Shown here one piece after another: positions 5,431-5,468 of a DNA stretch of 5,468 bases. The stretch is from CAZSVI01 sp964610205 (lineage in GTDB: Bacteria > Bacillota > Clostridia > DSM-8532), in the NCBI GenBank assembly GCA_964610205.1, contig CAZSVI010000175.1:1-5468 (forward strand), read 5' to 3'. Under the pieces are notes generated by a model. That model was not told where the DNA came from, searched no databases, and was given only the letters and a program-made list of their open reading frames with translations. Each line of letters opens with the position of its first letter. The first letter of the stretch is position 1. Position numbers and translations under genes: made by a program.

Positions 5431-5468
5431 GCAACGGTTTAGGGTCTAGGCAGGTGGGTGACAAGCTT

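Noticed and set aside
5463..5468. AAGCTT (HindIII site) exactly at the window end, suggesting a cloned restriction fragment
   Set aside because: Other HindIII sites occur inside the window (2951, 3105, 3531, 4621), so it is not a complete HindIII fragment. The site says nothing biological.

Overview
The window looks like chromosomal DNA from an anaerobic, spore-forming member of the Clostridia (Firmicutes). Three things point there: a single-chain pyruvate:ferredoxin oxidoreductase of the clostridial length, a 55-residue protein that resembles the clostridial DUF3787 spore-surface family, and strong AGGAGG-type ribosome binding sites in AT-rich intergenic DNA. The genus cannot be fixed from this sequence alone.

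Layout from left to right. Positions 1-474 (+) hold the C-terminal part of a class I SAM-dependent methyltransferase that enters from outside the window. Positions 475-622 contain a GC-rich, strongly folded element with no convincing gene. A proline tRNA (anticodon GGG) lies on the minus strand at 677-754. It is a complete transcription unit: a sigma-A-type promoter at 773-801, the CCA end encoded, and a strong intrinsic terminator at 623-672. The 498-base gap at 755-1252 holds that promoter, a 74-bp imperfect palindrome of a repeat type common in bacterial intergenic DNA, a tandemly duplicated GC-rich hairpin sequence, and the ribosome binding site of the next gene.

Positions 1253-4774 (+) carry a complete, intact pyruvate:ferredoxin oxidoreductase (1173 aa) with the catalytic residues and all twelve cluster cysteines. 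It is the metabolic centre of the window: it converts pyruvate to acetyl-CoA and CO2 and passes electrons to ferredoxin. It appears to be transcribed alone.

Positions 4797-4935 form a run of four stem-loops. The first is an inverted, covarying relative of the hairpin upstream of the oxidoreductase gene, so this gene is bracketed by two copies of one hairpin repeat in opposite orientation. The run may be a decayed end of an IS200/IS605-like element, but that is inference. Positions 5062-5229 (-) encode the small putative spore protein, with its own ribosome binding site and a downstream terminator hairpin at 5022-5049. The last 240 bases are AT-rich leader and spacer DNA with a 12-T tract.

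The genes themselves are ordinary. The more interesting material is the non-coding repeats and structured elements between them. I see no clearly new multi-gene system here.
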